From the NCBI RefSeq assembly GCF_001571305.1, contig NZ_BCTN01000005.1, positions 62,001 to 126,000 of the forward strand: 64,000 nt of DNA. The letters are read 5' to 3'. Within the stretch, counting starts at the first letter, position 1. Every line of letters starts with the position of its first letter. Under the pieces are notes generated by a model. The model saw nothing but the letters and a program-made list of their open reading frames with translations. It searched no databases and was not told where the DNA came from. A program made the translations under genes and the position numbers. Below are positions 61,399 through 64,000 of the stretch, piece after piece. Source of the stretch: Erwinia persicina NBRC 102418. GTDB lineage: Bacteria; Pseudomonadota; Gammaproteobacteria; Enterobacterales; Enterobacteriaceae.

Positions 61399-62253
61399 AT
61401 GAAAAATAAAACCCTCTCCCTCAGTCAGTCCATGGCCCTGGCGATTGTGCTTTTAGTCGCTTCGGTATCTTATCATCCGGCTCGTGCAATTATGTTTCCT
61501 GTTCTGACTGAGGCCCGTATAACGACTTGTAAACCCTCTCCGGTAAACGGGCCATGTAGTGATCAGGTCTTTTATGCTGGCAAAGTGTCAATGCTGGAAA
61601 TTGGGGTACCTACAACGAAGCCTCTACCGGATGTTAAATTTAAGTCTCTCGGGATCCATTGTGCGGGGCCGGCTGGCGGGTCTCTTGGCCCGTTCAGGGA
61701 TTGCTCATGGGAAACCAGTGGACACTCTCCCCATATGTCTAAATGTGAGCTACGATCCACAGCGGGGGACGACTGGACGCTTAAAAACCCGGCAAGCTGT
61801 ACGTTTTTGTCATCGTGGGGTGTCCATCAGGGGGCAGGGCCCGGAGGTGAATGCGTCGTCTTCGGCCAACAGATCGACCGCGGTAATGCCTTAACGCCCT
61901 TTGGGATAATAAATGCGATAACCGCCGCCAATGCCGGTTCCTCATTCTGTATCAAACCCCTCCCGCCCACAGTCCACTGCGAAGTGAACCTTAGCCCAAC
62001 GCTGAGTCATGGCAACGTGCTGCCGAACAGCACCAGTTCGGTCACTATCCGTGGGACGATCGATTGCGGGAGCACCCCTAAGGTGACGATCGTCGGAGGG
62101 GGCGATTTAGAACTTGCTCCGGGGATTAAAACGCACCTGGATGCCGCCGCTGTAACAGAGAAAGAAATCGTGGTGTCGTCAGAGATGACGACGTACGGTG
62201 CAATGCCCGGGCAGTACGAGGGTAATGCGATCATTGTGGTGGATCCTCAATGA
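61399..62253 (+). CDS. MrpH-like two-domain fimbrial tip adhesin (copy 2)
   Basis: A 284-residue paralogue of the preceding adhesin. It has a signal peptide (MALAIVLLVASVSYHPARA) and the mature start IMFPVLTEARITTCKPSPVNGPCSDQVFYAGKVSMLEIGVPTTK, parallel to copy 1. The cysteine and histidine pattern is retained (GIHCAG, GHSPHMSKCEL, SSWGVHQGAGPGGECVVFGQ). The pilin domain follows (NAGSSFCIKPLPPTVHCEVNLSPTLSHG) and ends YEGNAIIVVDPQ. The lectin domain has diverged more than the pilin domain. Two adhesins could give alternative receptor specificities on one fimbria. It has its own 415-bp upstream region. Confidence 0.82.
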   Translation: MKNKTLSLSQSMALAIVLLVASVSYHPARAIMFPVLTEARITTCKPSPVNGPCSDQVFYAGKVSMLEIGVPTTKPLPDVKFKSLGIHCAGPAGGSLGPFRDCSWETSGHSPHMSKCELRSTAGDDWTLKNPASCTFLSSWGVHQGAGPGGECVVFGQQIDRGNALTPFGIINAITAANAGSSFCIKPLPPTVHCEVNLSPTLSHGNVLPNSTSSVTIRGTIDCGSTPKVTIVGGGDLELAPGIKTHLDAAAVTEKEIVVSSEMTTYGAMPGQYEGNAIIVVDPQ

Positions 62254-63001
62254 GGATCGCGTGGCTTATTTTGCTGATGTGGGATCCATTTTTCCCGCAG
62301 CCCGTTGCTGAATATTAAGGGCCTGTGGCTGGCGTTACGATGAAGCCTGTGAGCTCAACTGCCTGGTTAACATGTGGCTGGATTTTGCCGGGCATCAGGC
62401 CCGTCGCCGTCAGCAGGTCTTTTTACGCGACGGGCCGGCGTTTTATTAAAATTACAAAGGCGGAATGGCTTTTAACCTTTTACGAATTGGTTTAACTATC
62501 TTTTAATTAAGGTTTATATGCCCCTACCTGGAGTTTTATCCTAATTTTTTACAATTATACAGCTTATATCGTTTTTTAATGGGTATGCGGTTAGAATTTT
62601 CTTAAGTTGCCGATCGCCATCATCACTGTCCGGGTAACCCGAACTCATGACTGATTGCGCGTGCCTGTTGAGATTAAGCGTAAATGGTGAGCGCCTGAAA
62701 ATAACGCACTTTTATCATTTTTTGAAAAACCCTGGCAGCGGATAAATACGCTGAGGCGCTTTACGGTATGGCGTGTTTATTCAGTTAATGAATAAGCTCC
62801 CGATAAACAGAACGAAAAGCCAGCCATGCGGCGCAGGAGATCAACCGGGCGTGACCTTGATATTTTCCGTGCCGGGCGTCGCCAGTAAAAGTCTTGTTCT
62901 GAATATTAATTACCATTAATGCCTGACATCAGCGGTGCAGTATTTATCGTAAACGATGACGTTAGTCATAACGCCATGCTTCATTAACCTTTTATTTATT
63001 A
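62254..63001. other. Gene-free spacer with possible gene remnant and terminator
   Basis: About 750 bp. Positions 62312-62449 are open for 45 codons and end RYDEACELNCLVNMWLDFAG then HQARRRQQVFLRDGPAFY-stop, with no start codon, which could be the end of a decayed gene. A hairpin overlaps it. The rest (62450-63000) is AT-rich and should carry the promoter for the membrane protein gene at 63002. Nothing else was seen. Confidence 0.45.
62398..62436 (+). terminator. Likely terminator of the fimbrial/adhesin operon
   Basis: A 10-bp stem GGCCCGTCGC (62398-62407) / GCGACGGGCC (62427-62436) with a 19-nt loop, followed by GGCGTTTTATT, 145 bp past the second adhesin stop. Confidence 0.55.
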
Positions 63002-64000
63002 ATGGTCATTATCGTGATAGCCAATCGCGTTGTTTTTTTCTGCCTGAGTCTGCTGTTTATCCCCAGCATTATTTATCTTCCCAACCCCGGAGGGGTGGGA
63101 CTGGCACTGCCGTTTAACCTGCTGTTCAGCGGGGCGGCAGCACTGCTGATCGCCGTCTGCTGGTATCACGCACCGCCGCGCCGCATAACGATCACGCCGA
63201 CCTGTCGCCTGATTCTGGCGGCCTGCCTGCTCATGGCGCTTCCGGCTCTCTTTACCCGGGCAGAGTGGCAGAGTACCGCCCTGTGGCGGTTGGCAGGATT
63301 ATTCGCCGGGGCAGGCTTCTATTTTACCTGGCTGCAGATGCACCTGACGGCACGCCAGCGCCATGGGGTGCTCTACCTCATCCTGCTGGCCGCCGCCGGT
63401 CAGGCGCTGATTGTCATGCTGCAGCTCTTTGCGCCCTCTGTCGCCCAAAGCTGGGTGCCGGTCAGTGAGCATCGCGCGCTGGGCATTTTTCAACAGCCTA
63501 ATGTCGTGGCCAGCTTTATCGCTACCGGCCTGGCGTTAGCGTTGGCGACCTTTCTGCTGCCGGGATTCTGCCTTGCTTCTGCGCGCATGGAGAGCTGGCG
63601 ACTTCGGGCCATCGCACTGGCGCTGCTGGTCATGCCCATGGTGCTGACCTGGTTACAGTCGCGGACGGGCTGGCTTGCCGCACTCCTGGTACTGGGGCTG
63701 TTTGTCCTCTTTTTTGGCCGCCGTTTTCCGCAGCGAATAGTGGTGGCGGCGTTGTTAGCATTGTCTGGCGTTGCTGTCGGGGCCGTCGTGATGAAATTGG
63801 GCAGCGGGCTAAGCGATGCGCTGGCGTATACCAGCCACGCCCATTCTAACCACGCGCGGTATACCATGCTGCGCGACACGCTGACGATGATTGCCGATAA
63901 ACCGCTGACAGGCTGGGGCTACGGTGGCTTTGAATACAGCTTTCAGCATTTTCGCATTGATCAGGATCCCCCCATCGTCGTGACAGAGATCGCCCGTCAT
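63002..64000 (+). CDS. O-antigen ligase/PglL-type Wzy_C membrane protein, 5' part
   Basis: 333 codons are open to the right edge, with no stop in the window. The product is a polytopic membrane protein: about nine hydrophobic segments are seen, such as VVFFCLSLLFIPSIIYLP, PFNLLFSGAAALLIAVCW and IVVAALLALSGVAVGAVVMKL. The segment EHRALGIFQQPNVVASFIATGLALAL and the later QSRTGWLAALLVLGLFVLFF with DKPLTGWGYGGFEYSFQHFR are features of the Wzy_C superfamily. That superfamily includes WaaL ligases, Wzy polymerases and PglL O-oligosaccharyltransferases; the GxxQQPN wording points to the PglL branch. The start ATG at 63002 has no clear ribosome site; a GTG at 63014 is possible. Confidence 0.85.
   Translation, partial: MVIIVIANRVVFFCLSLLFIPSIIYLPNPGGVGLALPFNLLFSGAAALLIAVCWYHAPPRRITITPTCRLILAACLLMALPALFTRAEWQSTALWRLAGLFAGAGFYFTWLQMHLTARQRHGVLYLILLAAAGQALIVMLQLFAPSVAQSWVPVSEHRALGIFQQPNVVASFIATGLALALATFLLPGFCLASARMESWRLRAIALALLVMPMVLTWLQSRTGWLAALLVLGLFVLFFGRRFPQRIVVAALLALSGVAVGAVVMKLGSGLSDALAYTSHAHSNHARYTMLRDTLTMIADKPLTGWGYGGFEYSFQHFRIDQDPPIVVTEIARH

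Overview
The window looks like the chromosome of a plant-associated enterobacterium of the Erwinia/Pantoea type (Erwiniaceae, Enterobacterales). The dpp, eptB and bcs genes closely match Escherichia coli in sequence and partly in order. These are combined with two cellulose loci, a Dickeya-like pectate-degradation cluster and an MR/P-like fimbrial operon. The genus is inferred from gene content, not from any marker gene. No rRNA, tRNA, CRISPR array or insertion sequence was seen.

Region 1 (1-21.8 kb) holds two cellulose synthase systems. Locus I is E. coli-like: bcsR-bcsQ-bcsA-bcsB-bcsC on the minus strand, with bcsC running off the left edge, and a divergent bcsE-bcsF-bcsG operon that would add phosphoethanolamine to cellulose. 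Locus II is of the bcsD-containing class: bcsO-bcsQ-bcsA-bcsB-bcsC-bcsD-bcsZ on the minus strand. It converges on bcsG across a strong hairpin. The only GH8 cellulase gene in the window is the last gene of locus II, and none lies between bcsB and bcsC of locus I.

Region 2 (22-37 kb) holds housekeeping and accessory genes. These are the dppABCDF dipeptide transporter (dppC carries a one-base frameshift), eptB, the ohr/ohrR peroxide pair, a small HD-domain alarmone-hydrolase-like gene, a membrane protein, a CaiF/GrlA-type regulator and a large autotransporter.

Region 3 (37.7-43 kb) is a five-gene operon: a CUT1/Ugp-like ABC transporter plus a metallophosphoesterase of the ADP-ribose/CDP-alcohol diphosphatase type. 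Four 11-bp PhoB-like repeats precede it. The best reading is a phosphate-starvation organophosphate scavenging operon of unknown substrate.

Region 4 (43-51.3 kb) is an oligogalacturonate catabolic island: kdgM porin, pelX exo-lyase and togT transporter in one direction, ogl and kdgF in the other, then a DhuI-like isomerase and kduD. Three KdgR-type operators and one perfect CRP site are visible. The RpiB/LacAB-type isomerase probably replaces the usual KduI.

Region 5 (51.4-62.4 kb) is a fimbrial island. A ToxR-like membrane regulator and a FidL-like protein are divergent from a chaperone-usher operon in MR/P order: major subunit, PapH-like subunit, usher, chaperone, four minor subunits. Two tandem, diverged MrpH-like tip adhesins follow. 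The window ends inside an O-antigen ligase/PglL-type membrane protein gene.
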